Assembly: GCF_018343535.1 (NCBI RefSeq)
Contig: NZ_JAGYPF010000005.1
Location: 124,001 to 188,000, forward strand
Source of the DNA: Neobacillus rhizophilus
Lineage (GTDB): Bacteria; Bacillota; Bacilli; Bacillales; Cytobacillaceae
Length of the DNA: 64,000 bases
Direction of reading: 5' to 3'
Made by a program: the position numbers and the translations under genes. This document shows, one piece after another, positions 8,492-16,889 of the stretch. The notes below the pieces were generated by a model. The model worked only from the letters and a program-made list of their open reading frames with translations. It was not told where the DNA came from and did no database searches. Within the stretch, counting starts at the first letter, position 1; every line of letters starts with the position of its first letter.

Positions 8492-9760
8492 ATGCAAGGT
8501 GAAAAAATCACGGTAACAAATGGAGTCTTAAACGTACCAAACAATCCAATTATCCCATTCATTGAGGGAGACGGTATCGGTCCAGATATTTGGGCTGCAT
8601 CTGAGAGAGTTTTAAATGCAGCTGTTGAAAAAGCCTATAAAGGCGAGCGTAAATTAGTTTGGAAGGAAGTTCTTGCTGGAGAAAAAGCATTCAATCAAAC
8701 TGGCGAATGGCTTCCAAAAGAAACTTTAGATGTAATTAATGAGTACCTAATTGCCATCAAAGGTCCACTAACAACTCCTGTTGGCGGAGGAATTCGTTCG
8801 TTAAACGTAGCTTTACGCCAAGAGTTAGATTTGTTTGTGTGCTTACGCCCTGTAAGATGGTTTGAAGGTGTTCCTTCACCAGTTAAGCGTCCGCAAGATA
8901 CAGATATGGTTATCTTCCGTGAAAACACTGAAGATATTTATGCTGGTATCGAGTATGAAAAAGGAACTGAAGCAGCTAAAAAGGTAATCGACTTCCTTCA
9001 AAACGAAATGGGCGTAAACAAAATCAGATTCCCTGAAACTTCTGGTATCGGTATTAAGCCTGTTTCTCAAGAAGGTACAACACGTCTTGTCCGTGCTGCG
9101 ATTAACTATGCAATTAAAGAAGGTCGTAAATCCGTTACACTCGTGCACAAAGGCAATATCATGAAATTTACAGAAGGCGCGTTTAAAAACTGGGGTTATG
9201 AGCTTGCAGAAAAGGAATTTGGCGATAAAGTCTTTACCTGGGCTCAATATGATCGCATTAAAGCTGAGCAAGGTGCAGATGCTGCTAACAAGGCACAGGC
9301 TGATGCTGAAGCTACTGGCAAGATCATCGTGAAAGATGCGATTGCTGATATCTTCTTACAACAAATCCTAACTCGTCCACGTGAGTTCGATGTTGTGGCT
9401 ACAATGAACTTAAACGGCGACTTCATTTCAGATGCACTTGCAGCACAAGTTGGCGGTATCGGGATTGCTCCAGGAGCTAACATCAACTATGAAACTGGAC
9501 ACGCAATCTTCGAAGCAACACACGGTACTGCACCGAAGTACGCAGGTCTTGATAAGGTAAATCCGTCATCTGTCATTTTATCAGGTGTACTACTGCTTGA
9601 ACACTTAGGCTGGACTGAAGCAGCTACAATGGTCATTAAATCAGTGGAAAAAACTATTGCTTCAAAAGTAGTTACTTATGACTTCGCTCGTTTAATGGAA
9701 GGCGCAACTGAAGTTAAAACTTCTGAATTTGGTGATGAACTAATTAAGAACATGGAATAA
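8492..9760 (+). CDS. icd: Isocitrate dehydrogenase (NADP+)
   Basis: Icd (422 aa) oxidatively decarboxylates isocitrate to 2-oxoglutarate. The N-terminal substrate loop GGGIRSLNVALRQELDLFVCLRP, the FRENTEDIYAG motif and the C-terminal ATHGTAPKYAG nucleotide-binding segment are typical of NADP-dependent bacterial enzymes. AGGAGGGAG precedes the ATG. A 136-base gap from citZ contains an inverted repeat (AGGTTAG/CTAACCT near 8399-8427) with no T run. mdh lies 92 bases downstream. Confidence 0.96.
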   Translation: MQGEKITVTNGVLNVPNNPIIPFIEGDGIGPDIWAASERVLNAAVEKAYKGERKLVWKEVLAGEKAFNQTGEWLPKETLDVINEYLIAIKGPLTTPVGGGIRSLNVALRQELDLFVCLRPVRWFEGVPSPVKRPQDTDMVIFRENTEDIYAGIEYEKGTEAAKKVIDFLQNEMGVNKIRFPETSGIGIKPVSQEGTTRLVRAAINYAIKEGRKSVTLVHKGNIMKFTEGAFKNWGYELAEKEFGDKVFTWAQYDRIKAEQGADAANKAQADAEATGKIIVKDAIADIFLQQILTRPREFDVVATMNLNGDFISDALAAQVGGIGIAPGANINYETGHAIFEATHGTAPKYAGLDKVNPSSVILSGVLLLEHLGWTEAATMVIKSVEKTIASKVVTYDFARLMEGATEVKTSEFGDELIKNME

Positions 9761-9793
9761 GAAAAGCTAATGTGATAACAACAAAGTGTATTT

Positions 9794-9820
9794 AGGGCTG
9801 TTTTTTAACAGCCCTTTATT
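9794..9820 (+). terminator. Hairpin between icd and mdh
   Basis: Perfect 9-base stem AGGGCTGTT/AACAGCCCT with a TTTT loop and a weak T-rich tail (TTATTTA). The weak tail suggests partial termination or an mRNA-stability hairpin that tunes mdh relative to icd. Confidence 0.6.
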
Positions 9821-9852
9821 TAAAAAGTTCATTCAAAAAGGGGAGAAAGAGT

Positions 9853-10791
9853 ATGTCATTAAAACGTAAAAAGGTTTCTGTAATCGGTGGCGGTTTTACT
9901 GGAGCAACTACTGCATTTTTACTTGCCCAAAAAGAACTTGGTGATGTTGTGTTAGTTGATATTCCGCAAATGGAAAACCCCACTAAAGGGAAAGCCTTAG
10001 ATATGCTTGAAGCAAGCCCTGTTCAAGGATTTGATGCCAATATTACTGGAACATCAAATTATGAAGATACGAAAGACTCAGACATCGTTGTTATCACTGC
10101 AGGTATCGCACGCAAACCGGGCATGAGCCGTGATGATTTAGTGCAAACAAACCAAAAAGTAATGAAAGCTGTTACCTCTGAAATCGCAAAATATTCTCCA
10201 AACTGTACCATCCTTGTATTAACGAACCCGGTTGATGCTATGACCTACACTGTATTTAAGGAATCTGGTTTCCCTAAAAACCGTGTAATCGGTCAATCTG
10301 GTGTACTTGACACAGCTCGTTTCCGCACATTTATTGCACAAGAATTAAATATTTCTGTAAAAGATATTACAGGCTTCGTACTAGGCGGCCATGGTGATGA
10401 CATGGTTCCGCTTGTACGGTATTCTTATGCCGGCGGTATCCCATTAGAAACTCTAATTCCAAAAGATCGGTTAGAAGCAATTGTTGAACGCACAAGAAAA
10501 GGCGGCGGTGAAATCGTTAACCTTCTTGGTAACGGAAGTGCCTACTATGCCCCTGCAGCCTCATTGGTTGAAATGTGTGAAGCGATTTTAAAAGACCAAC
10601 GCCGTGTATTACCTTCTATCGCTTACCTTGAAGGTGAATATGGTTATGAAGGCATTTATTTGGGTGTGCCGACTATCCTAGGTGCGAATGGTATTGAAAA
10701 AGTAATCGAGCTTGACTTGACTGCAGAAGAGAAAACGGCATTAGATAAATCAGTTGAATCTGTACGTAATGTCATGAATGTTTTAGTTTAA
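9853..10791 (+). CDS. mdh: Malate dehydrogenase
   Basis: Mdh (312 aa) interconverts malate and oxaloacetate with NAD+. It belongs to the LDH-like clade typical of Bacillus. The Rossmann motif is GGGFTGATTA, and the substrate-specificity loop region ITAGIARKPGMSRDDL with the catalytic VLGGHGDDMVPL stretch are intact. A good ribosome binding site (GGGGAGAAAG) precedes ATG. A strong terminator follows, closing the citZ-icd-mdh group. Confidence 0.97.
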   Translation: MSLKRKKVSVIGGGFTGATTAFLLAQKELGDVVLVDIPQMENPTKGKALDMLEASPVQGFDANITGTSNYEDTKDSDIVVITAGIARKPGMSRDDLVQTNQKVMKAVTSEIAKYSPNCTILVLTNPVDAMTYTVFKESGFPKNRVIGQSGVLDTARFRTFIAQELNISVKDITGFVLGGHGDDMVPLVRYSYAGGIPLETLIPKDRLEAIVERTRKGGGEIVNLLGNGSAYYAPAASLVEMCEAILKDQRRVLPSIAYLEGEYGYEGIYLGVPTILGANGIEKVIELDLTAEEKTALDKSVESVRNVMNVLV

Positions 10792-10806
10792 TAATGATGC
10801 TTTATA

Positions 10807-10841
10807 TTCGGGAAGGACGAAAAACCCTTCCCGAATTTTTC
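10807..10841 (+). terminator. Terminator after mdh
   Basis: Ten-base perfect stem TTCGGGAAGG/CCTTCCCGAA followed by TTTTTC. Confidence 0.9.
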
Positions 10842-10878
10842 TTGAGGAAGTGAAATCGTTTTCAAATGGAGGTTCGTG

Positions 10879-11355
10879 ATGCTTTTAGGAAAAAAACGTA
10901 AGCTAGGAAGAAGAATTGAGGAAATAACCGTTGGGGAAAAGCTTTCCTTCTCGGAGAAGGTGGAGGATAAAGATCTTCTCTTATATTTGGGAATAACCGA
11001 CGATGCGAATCCGCTCTACATACAGCACGACTATGCTTCACAGACCCCTTTTGAAAAGCCGATTGTTCCGAGCGTTATGCTGACAGGTATGATGACTTCA
11101 GCCATCTCAAAATACCTCCCTGGCCCGGGAAGTCATATTGTGAGCCAAACGATCGAATTTACAAAGCCTGTTTACCATTACTCAACAGTTGAATTTCTAT
11201 TTGAAGTAATCGAAGTAAATCGTGAGGGGCATTTTGTTGCTATTCGTGTTTCGGCATTCAATGAAAAAAATGAAACGGTTATCACAGGTGTGCTTAAAGT
11301 CTGTCCGCCATATCGCCTGGAAGAAATCCATGCTAGAGCATTAGATAATTTTTAA
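10879..11355 (+). CDS. MaoC-like hydratase domain protein
   Basis: A 158-aa single hot-dog-fold protein of the MaoC/(R)-hydratase type. The stretch GITDDANPLYIQHDYA matches the hydratase-2 motif region, with the Asp/His pair expected for enoyl-CoA hydration, and KPIVPSVMLTGMM is the following conserved strand. The substrate is not evident; possibilities are fatty acid or CoA-ester metabolism. ATG at 10879 is favoured over the GTG one codon upstream because TGGAGG ends 6 bases before it. A MaoC-like gene between mdh and phoP is common in Bacillus relatives. Confidence 0.8.
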   Translation: MLLGKKRKLGRRIEEITVGEKLSFSEKVEDKDLLLYLGITDDANPLYIQHDYASQTPFEKPIVPSVMLTGMMTSAISKYLPGPGSHIVSQTIEFTKPVYHYSTVEFLFEVIEVNREGHFVAIRVSAFNEKNETVITGVLKVCPPYRLEEIHARALDNF

Positions 11356-11424
11356 TAGGAACAGCTTTATTTTTCCTAAATATAAATTGCTGGTTTTTAT
11401 TAATAGATTGTCTCTGCTGACGGG

Positions 11425-11559
11425 CCTGTTGATTTCCGCTCCGGGCACTCGTTTTCCGCGGGGAGGTCCTGGAGCCTCCTCGGCGCTTTGGCGCCTGTGG
11501 GGTCTCCAGTGACCTCTATTTCCCGCAGGAGTCGAGTGCCCTCCGCTCCAATCAACAGG
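11425..11559. repeat. Palindromic repeat, family C, full-length copy
   Basis: 135-bp element with ends CCTGTTGATT...AATCAACAGG and inner inverted arms GGGCACTCG...CGAGTGCCC. Between outer and inner arms each side carries TCCGCTCC in the same, direct orientation, so this 8-mer does not pair. An internal GGCGCTTTGGCGCC palindrome lies near the centre. Similar GTTGATTGGAGCGGA repeats are widespread in Bacillus and Geobacillus genomes. No gene is inside. Confidence 0.75.
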
Positions 11560-11579
11560 GAGGCAAATCAACTAAAAGT

Positions 11580-11630
11580 ATTGCAACAAACTTTTTCTAA
11601 GATTGCTAAGTGTGTTGCAATCTTTTTTTT
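11580..11630 (+). terminator. Hairpin with long T tract
   Basis: ATTGCAACA (11580-11588) pairs with TGTTGCAAT (11613-11621), followed by C and eight T. It probably terminates readthrough from the MaoC-like gene. Confidence 0.6.
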
Positions 11631-11799
11631 ATTTTGTCAAGCAGAGTATGGAGTGCAGGATTACTTGCATTCTTCAATCTCCCTTACCAGCATTAACAAA
11701 TCCCATCCAGCCATATTGTCTCCGAAGCCTCGGTCAAGATAACAGAATAACCTCTTTTTTTATTTTTTATTGTGAGTTTAAGGTCTTTATTAAATACAC

Positions 11800-11846
11800 C
11801 TGTTGATTGGAGAGGAAAGCGAAGCGCCTGGAGCGCAAATCAACAG
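11800..11846. repeat. Palindromic repeat, family C, miniature copy
   Basis: 47-bp element with CTGTTGATT...AATCAACAG ends identical to the 11425-11559 copy, and near copies of the GGAGCGGA direct motif on both sides (GGAGAGGA and GGAGCGCA). Only about 13 bases separate these motifs, so this looks like an internal-deletion derivative of the full element. Confidence 0.7.
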
Positions 11847-11848
11847 AA

Positions 11849-11949
11849 CTGTTGAAAAGCCTTTAAACTAATAAAATCATAACAAATTAACGCGTTGAAA
11901 TTGTTAAAGATTGAGGTGAAATAAAAGGCTATCGAAAGTTTTTCAACAG
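11849..11949. repeat. Long imperfect inverted repeat
   Basis: CTGTTGAAAA (from 11849) pairs with TTTTTCAACAG (11939-11949), and the adjacent AGCCTTT pairs with AAAGGCT (11924-11930). About 60 AT-rich bases lie between. It directly abuts the miniature family C repeat and shares its CTGTTGA start, so it may be another small mobile palindrome. Confidence 0.5.
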
Positions 11950-11953
11950 CTTG

Positions 11954-11980
11954 AGGAATGTGCAGATACACATTCCTTTT
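11954..11980 (+). terminator. Terminator-like hairpin before phoP
   Basis: GGAATGTG/CACATTCC stem with a 6-base loop and TTTT. It would isolate phoPR from upstream readthrough. Confidence 0.6.
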
Positions 11981-12083
11981 CGTATTTTCAGTGTGAGTTA
12001 TCCGATAAAGGTTTTCTTTCCGGATTTATATTATAATAATGTTAAATGAAGTAAAGAGAGAAGCGGAATCGGAGGGCCTTACG

Positions 12084-12800
12084 ATGAAAACAAAGGTATT
12101 GGTAGTTGATGACGAACACTCTATTGTGACACTTCTAAAATACAATTTGGAACAGGCGGGATATGAAGTAATTACCGCAATGGATGGGGAAGAAGGGCGG
12201 CAGCTAGCTGTACAGGAATCACCAGACATCATCCTGCTGGATTTAATGCTTCCAAAAATGGATGGTATGGAAGTGTGCAAGCAGCTTCGGCAAGAGCGTA
12301 TAATGACACCTATATTGATGTTAACGGCAAAAGATGAAGAGCTTGATAAAATCTTGGGCTTGGAGCTTGGCGCGGATGACTATATGGTTAAGCCTTTCAG
12401 TCCAAGGGAAGTGATTGCACGTGTTAAGGCAATTCTCAGAAGGACTTATTTACAGACGGATGCGGGAGACCAAAGCCCGAAAGAAGATTCATTGATTACA
12501 ATCGGGAAAATAACCATTTTTCCGGGAAAATATGAAGCATTTATTGAGGGGAATTTGCTTGAGCTAACTCTTAAAGAATTTGAATTGCTGCACTACCTTG
12601 CCCAAAACAAAGGAAATGTTTTAACCCGGGATCAATTATTAAGTGCTGTTTGGAATTATGACTTTGCTGGCGATACTAGAATTGTCGATGTACATATTTC
12701 TCATTTAAGAGAAAAAATTGAAAAAGATACCAGAAAACCGGCCTATATAAAAACTATTCGCGGACTTGGTTACAAATTGGAGGAGCCAAAAGAAGAATGA
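12084..12800 (+). CDS. phoP: Phosphate-response regulator PhoP
   Basis: PhoP (238 aa) is an OmpR/PhoB-class response regulator of the phosphate starvation response. The receiver domain has the acidic pair (VVDDEH), the phosphoacceptor in LLDLMLP and the conserved Lys in DDYMVKPF. A C-terminal winged helix (about 140-235) contains TLKEFELLHYL and the DVHISHLREKI recognition region. ATG at 12084 with GGAGGG 7 bases upstream gives the family length. It overlaps phoR by four bases (ATGA), showing translational coupling. TATAAT at 12032-12037 may be its -10. Confidence 0.95.
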   Translation: MKTKVLVVDDEHSIVTLLKYNLEQAGYEVITAMDGEEGRQLAVQESPDIILLDLMLPKMDGMEVCKQLRQERIMTPILMLTAKDEELDKILGLELGADDYMVKPFSPREVIARVKAILRRTYLQTDAGDQSPKEDSLITIGKITIFPGKYEAFIEGNLLELTLKEFELLHYLAQNKGNVLTRDQLLSAVWNYDFAGDTRIVDVHISHLREKIEKDTRKPAYIKTIRGLGYKLEEPKEE

Positions 12801-14221
12801 CAAAGTTTCGAACTAAACTTTTGTTTTCTTTAATTATATTAATTTTTTCAGAGTTAATCGGATTGGGAATTCTGTTTGGCCAGTTGTTCCATAGCTATTT
12901 TGTACATTCATTTAATGAAAGGCAAATATGGTGGATCCTATCCGTCAGTCTTTTAATTGACCTTATCATCATTGTTTATCTCGGAATTCGAATTTCCGCC
13001 AGATATATAAAGCCGATAAAGGCTGTGACAAATGTAGCGGTTGAACTCTCAAAGGGAAATTACCGTGCCAGGACAACTGTTGACAGAAATGATGAAGCAG
13101 GGATGCTAGCTGTCACCATTAACCGGCTGGCAGAAAATCTTCAGGAATTCAAAAAAATGCAGGAAATGCAGCAGGACCGTTTGAAGGCATTGATTGAGAA
13201 CATGGGAGCAGGTTTAATTCTTATTGACAGCCGAGGGTATATTAATTTAATTAATAAAGGCTATATCGAACTATTCCAAGTAGATCCATCTGATTATTTA
13301 AATAAGCTTTATTATGAAGTTCTTCAAGAAAAAGAACTATGCCAGATCATAGCTGAGGTTTTCCGGACAGAACAAAAAGCAAGAAAGCAGTTGCTTATCC
13401 CATTGCAAATTGAAAGAAGATATTTTGATGTTTACGGTGTTCCAATCATTGGGAAAAACAATGTCTGGAAAGGAATTTTACTCGTTTTTCATGACATTAC
13501 GGAAATGAAAAAGCTCGAACAAATGCGAAAAGACTTTGTCGCCAACGTTTCGCACGAACTAAAAACACCAGTCACATCAATTAAAGGTTTTTCAGAAACT
13601 CTTCTTGATGGAGCAATGAATGACAAAGAGACAATGGAATCGTTTCTTTCTATTATTTTAAAAGAAAGTGATCGGCTTCAATCCCTAATCCATGACCTGC
13701 TAGAACTTTCAAAAATTGAGCAGCATAACTTCCTGTTAAACATTAATCAATTAGATTTATTTGAGCTGCTAGAGGACGTCATTACTCTATTATCCGGTAA
13801 AGCATATGCGAAAAACATTCAGTTTGAGCTTGTCAGCGAGCAAAAAAGTGTCAGCCTTAAAGGTGATATTGACCGATTAAAGCAAGTTTTTATTAATCTT
13901 ATAGGGAACGCCATTACTTACACACCTTCAGAAGGAGTGGTAAAGGTAATACTCGTTGAAGAGGAAGAAGTTGTCCGTGTTCATGTTAAGGACTCCGGTG
14001 TGGGGATAAAGAAGGAAGAAATTCCTCGGATTTTTGAACGTTTTTACCGGGTCGACCGGGCCAGAGATCGAAATTCGGGCGGGACAGGCCTTGGTTTGGC
14101 CATCGTTAAACATTTGATTGAGGCACACCATGGAAATATAAGAGTAAAAAGTGATTTAGGAAGCGGCAGCGAGTTTATAATCGAACTGCCGAAGAACGTG
14201 AACTATTTTTTAGGAAGGTGA
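12797..14221 (+). CDS. phoR: Phosphate sensor histidine kinase PhoR, short form
   Basis: PhoR (474 aa) is the sensor kinase for PhoP. Visible order: membrane segment 1 (about 8-30), a loop of only about 15 residues, membrane segment 2 (about 45-65), HAMP-like linker, PAS domain (about 125-230), HisKA with the phospho-accepting His near residue 252 in SHELKTP, and HATPase with N, G1 (DSGVGI) and G2 (GGTGLGLAI) boxes. B. subtilis PhoR is longer because of an extracytoplasmic domain between the two membrane helices; that domain is missing here. polA begins five bases after the stop. Confidence 0.92.
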   Translation: MTKFRTKLLFSLIILIFSELIGLGILFGQLFHSYFVHSFNERQIWWILSVSLLIDLIIIVYLGIRISARYIKPIKAVTNVAVELSKGNYRARTTVDRNDEAGMLAVTINRLAENLQEFKKMQEMQQDRLKALIENMGAGLILIDSRGYINLINKGYIELFQVDPSDYLNKLYYEVLQEKELCQIIAEVFRTEQKARKQLLIPLQIERRYFDVYGVPIIGKNNVWKGILLVFHDITEMKKLEQMRKDFVANVSHELKTPVTSIKGFSETLLDGAMNDKETMESFLSIILKESDRLQSLIHDLLELSKIEQHNFLLNINQLDLFELLEDVITLLSGKAYAKNIQFELVSEQKSVSLKGDIDRLKQVFINLIGNAITYTPSEGVVKVILVEEEEVVRVHVKDSGVGIKKEEIPRIFERFYRVDRARDRNSGGTGLGLAIVKHLIEAHHGNIRVKSDLGSGSEFIIELPKNVNYFLGR

Positions 14222-14225
14222 TTGA

Positions 14226-16862
14226 ATGGAAAACAAAAAGCTTGTGCTGATTGATGGCAATAGTATTGCATACCGGGCCTTTTTTGCATTGCCGCTTTTG
14301 AACAATGACAAAGGTATTCACACTAATGCTGTCTACGGCTTTACAATGATGCTGATGAAGATTTTGGAGGAAGAAAAGCCGACCCATATACTTGTGGCCT
14401 TTGATGCCGGCAAAACAACCTTCCGCCACAAAACCTTTGAAGAATACAAAGGCGGCAGACAGAAAACACCGCCGGAATTATCAGAGCAATTTCCTTTTAT
14501 TAGGGAGCTATTAGATGCTTACGGAATCTCAAGATATGAATTGGAGAATTACGAAGCGGACGATATTATTGGGACGCTTTCGTCTACAGCTGAAAAAGAC
14601 GGATTTGAAGTAAAGGTTATCTCCGGCGATAAGGATTTAACACAGCTTGCTTCACCGCATACTACCGTGGGGATTACCCGAAAAGGGATTACTGATATAG
14701 AGGTGTACACTCCGGAGCATGTCCAGGAAAAGTATGGTTTAATCCCTGACCAAATTATTGATATGAAAGGTCTGATGGGGGACGCATCCGATAATATCCC
14801 TGGCGTACCAGGTGTAGGCGAAAAAACTGCCATCAAGCTGCTGAAGGAATTTTCCACCCTTGAACAATTATTAGAATCAATTGACAAGGTTAGTGGAAAC
14901 AAGCTGAAGGAAAAGCTTACAGAGTTTAAAGAGCAGGCGGTAATGAGTAAGCAGCTTGCAACGATTGAAAGACATGCGCCTGTAGAGGTAGCCTTAGAGG
15001 ATATCTCATATGATGGGTTTACGAGAGAAAAATTAATAGGTTTGTTTAAGGAATTAGGATTTTCATCGTTATTGGATAAACTTGGTGAAGATTCGGCAGT
15101 AGATGTGATACAAGAGCTTTGTGAGGTTGAATACATAATTCCATCCGAAATTAGCAGCGATTTATTTGCAAATACCAATTATTTTTATGTGGAAATGCTA
15201 GAGGATAACTATCATCAAGCGGAAATCATTGGATTTTCAATCGTTAACGACAATGGACATTTCTTTCTTCCGACGGAACAAGCGCTAAATTCGGAATCGT
15301 TTAAGAGCTGGGCTGAGAATGAAGGGAAGAAGAAAACGGTATATGACGCAAAACGCACCGAAGTTTCCTTAAGAAGACAGGGAATTCATTTAAAAGGGGC
15401 GGATTTTGATATTTTAATGGCTTCTTATATTTTGAATCCATCAGAAACGGGTGAGGATTTAGCGGCAATTGCGGGTAAGTATGGCATTCGTAATATTCAA
15501 TCTGATGAATCATTTTATGGAAAAGGGGCTAAACAAAGGATACCTGAAACAGACCGGCTTGCCGAGCACCTTGTCCGCAAGGGGATGGCTATGGCCGAAT
15601 TAAAAGACAAATTAGAAGATGACCTAAAGAAAAATGAACAATACAGTTTATTTACGGAACTTGAAATGCCATTATCACTCATCTTAGCTGATATGGAATC
15701 ATGCGGCATTAAGGTGGAGCGGCAGCGCCTTGAGTCAATGGGTCGTGAGCTAAACGAACGGCTAATTGAAATCGAGGAGAAAATCTGTGAATTAGCCGGT
15801 GAAAAATTTAATATTAATTCTCCGAAACAATTAGGCGTCATTCTATTTGAAAAATTGCAGCTCACTTCGTTTAAGAAAACGAAAACCGGGTATTCGACCT
15901 CTGCCGATGTTTTAGAAAAGCTGGCTGGTGAACATGAGATTATTGAACATATTCTTCTTTACCGCCAATTAGGCAAGCTGCAATCCACTTATATTGAAGG
16001 ATTGCTAAAGGTAATCGAACCGAAGACCGATAAGGTTCATACAAGATTCCAGCAAACCTTAACGGCTACTGGGAGGTTAAGCTCCATAGATCCCAATCTG
16101 CAAAATATCCCAATCCGTCTCGAGGAAGGAAGAAGAATCAGACAGGCCTTCGTTCCGTCCGAAAAAGACTGGTTGATTTTTGCTGCGGACTATTCACAAA
16201 TTGAGCTGCGGGTTCTTGCTCATATTTCCGGTGATGAAAAGCTAATCCAAGCTTTTAAAGAGGATATGGATATTCATACACGCACAGCCATGGAGGTATT
16301 CCATGTTGATTCAGACCAAGTTACCTCCAATATGAGACGGCAGGCAAAGGCTGTAAACTTCGGAATCGTATATGGAATCAGCGATTATGGACTCTCCCAG
16401 TCGCTCGGGATTACGAGGAAGGATGCAGGACAGTTCATCGAGCGTTATTTGAACAGTTATCCGCGTGTAAAGGAATATATGGAGACAATCGTCCATTCAG
16501 CAAAGCAGAAAGGATATGTCTCTACATTGCTTCATAGGAGAAGATACCTTCCGGAAATAACCGCCCGAAATTTTAACTTGAGAAGCTTTGCCGAAAGAAC
16601 GGCAATGAATACGCCCATTCAGGGAAGTGCCGCAGATATCATAAAAAAAGCGATGATTGATATGGATGAGGCATTAAAAGATAAAGGGTTGAAATCGCGA
16701 TTACTCTTGCAAGTACATGACGAATTGATTTTTGAAGCTCCGGAGGAGGAAGTGGAAATTCTTAAGCAATTAGTGCCGTTAGTAATGGAAAATGCGATTG
16801 AGCTATCCGTCCCGTTAAAAGTAGATTATGCTTACGGACCAACATGGTTTGATGCAAAGTAA
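14226..16862 (+). CDS. polA: DNA polymerase I
   Basis: PolA (878 aa) fills gaps in repair and replaces Okazaki primers. The N-terminal 5'-nuclease domain (1-290; VLIDGNSIAYRAFFALP, YEADDIIGT, GDKDLTQL) is intact. The middle 3'-5' exonuclease-like domain lacks the catalytic acidic motifs, as is usual for Bacillus Pol I. The C-terminal polymerase domain has motif A (FAADYSQIELRVLAH), motif B (RRQAKAVNFGIVYG) and motif C (LQVHDELIFE). It follows phoR with its ribosome binding site inside the phoR end and is followed by mutM. Confidence 0.97.
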   Translation: MENKKLVLIDGNSIAYRAFFALPLLNNDKGIHTNAVYGFTMMLMKILEEEKPTHILVAFDAGKTTFRHKTFEEYKGGRQKTPPELSEQFPFIRELLDAYGISRYELENYEADDIIGTLSSTAEKDGFEVKVISGDKDLTQLASPHTTVGITRKGITDIEVYTPEHVQEKYGLIPDQIIDMKGLMGDASDNIPGVPGVGEKTAIKLLKEFSTLEQLLESIDKVSGNKLKEKLTEFKEQAVMSKQLATIERHAPVEVALEDISYDGFTREKLIGLFKELGFSSLLDKLGEDSAVDVIQELCEVEYIIPSEISSDLFANTNYFYVEMLEDNYHQAEIIGFSIVNDNGHFFLPTEQALNSESFKSWAENEGKKKTVYDAKRTEVSLRRQGIHLKGADFDILMASYILNPSETGEDLAAIAGKYGIRNIQSDESFYGKGAKQRIPETDRLAEHLVRKGMAMAELKDKLEDDLKKNEQYSLFTELEMPLSLILADMESCGIKVERQRLESMGRELNERLIEIEEKICELAGEKFNINSPKQLGVILFEKLQLTSFKKTKTGYSTSADVLEKLAGEHEIIEHILLYRQLGKLQSTYIEGLLKVIEPKTDKVHTRFQQTLTATGRLSSIDPNLQNIPIRLEEGRRIRQAFVPSEKDWLIFAADYSQIELRVLAHISGDEKLIQAFKEDMDIHTRTAMEVFHVDSDQVTSNMRRQAKAVNFGIVYGISDYGLSQSLGITRKDAGQFIERYLNSYPRVKEYMETIVHSAKQKGYVSTLLHRRRYLPEITARNFNLRSFAERTAMNTPIQGSAADIIKKAMIDMDEALKDKGLKSRLLLQVHDELIFEAPEEEVEILKQLVPLVMENAIELSVPLKVDYAYGPTWFDAK

Positions 16863-16889
16863 ATACACCAGCAAAGGGGGCTGCATTAT

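Noticed and set aside
11341..11571. 76-codon minus-strand frame across the family C repeat
   Set aside because: Composed mostly of the palindromic repeat; no initiation signal.
14549..15178. 209-codon frame antisense to polA
   Set aside because: Shadow of the polA coding strand, no ribosome binding site, no domain.
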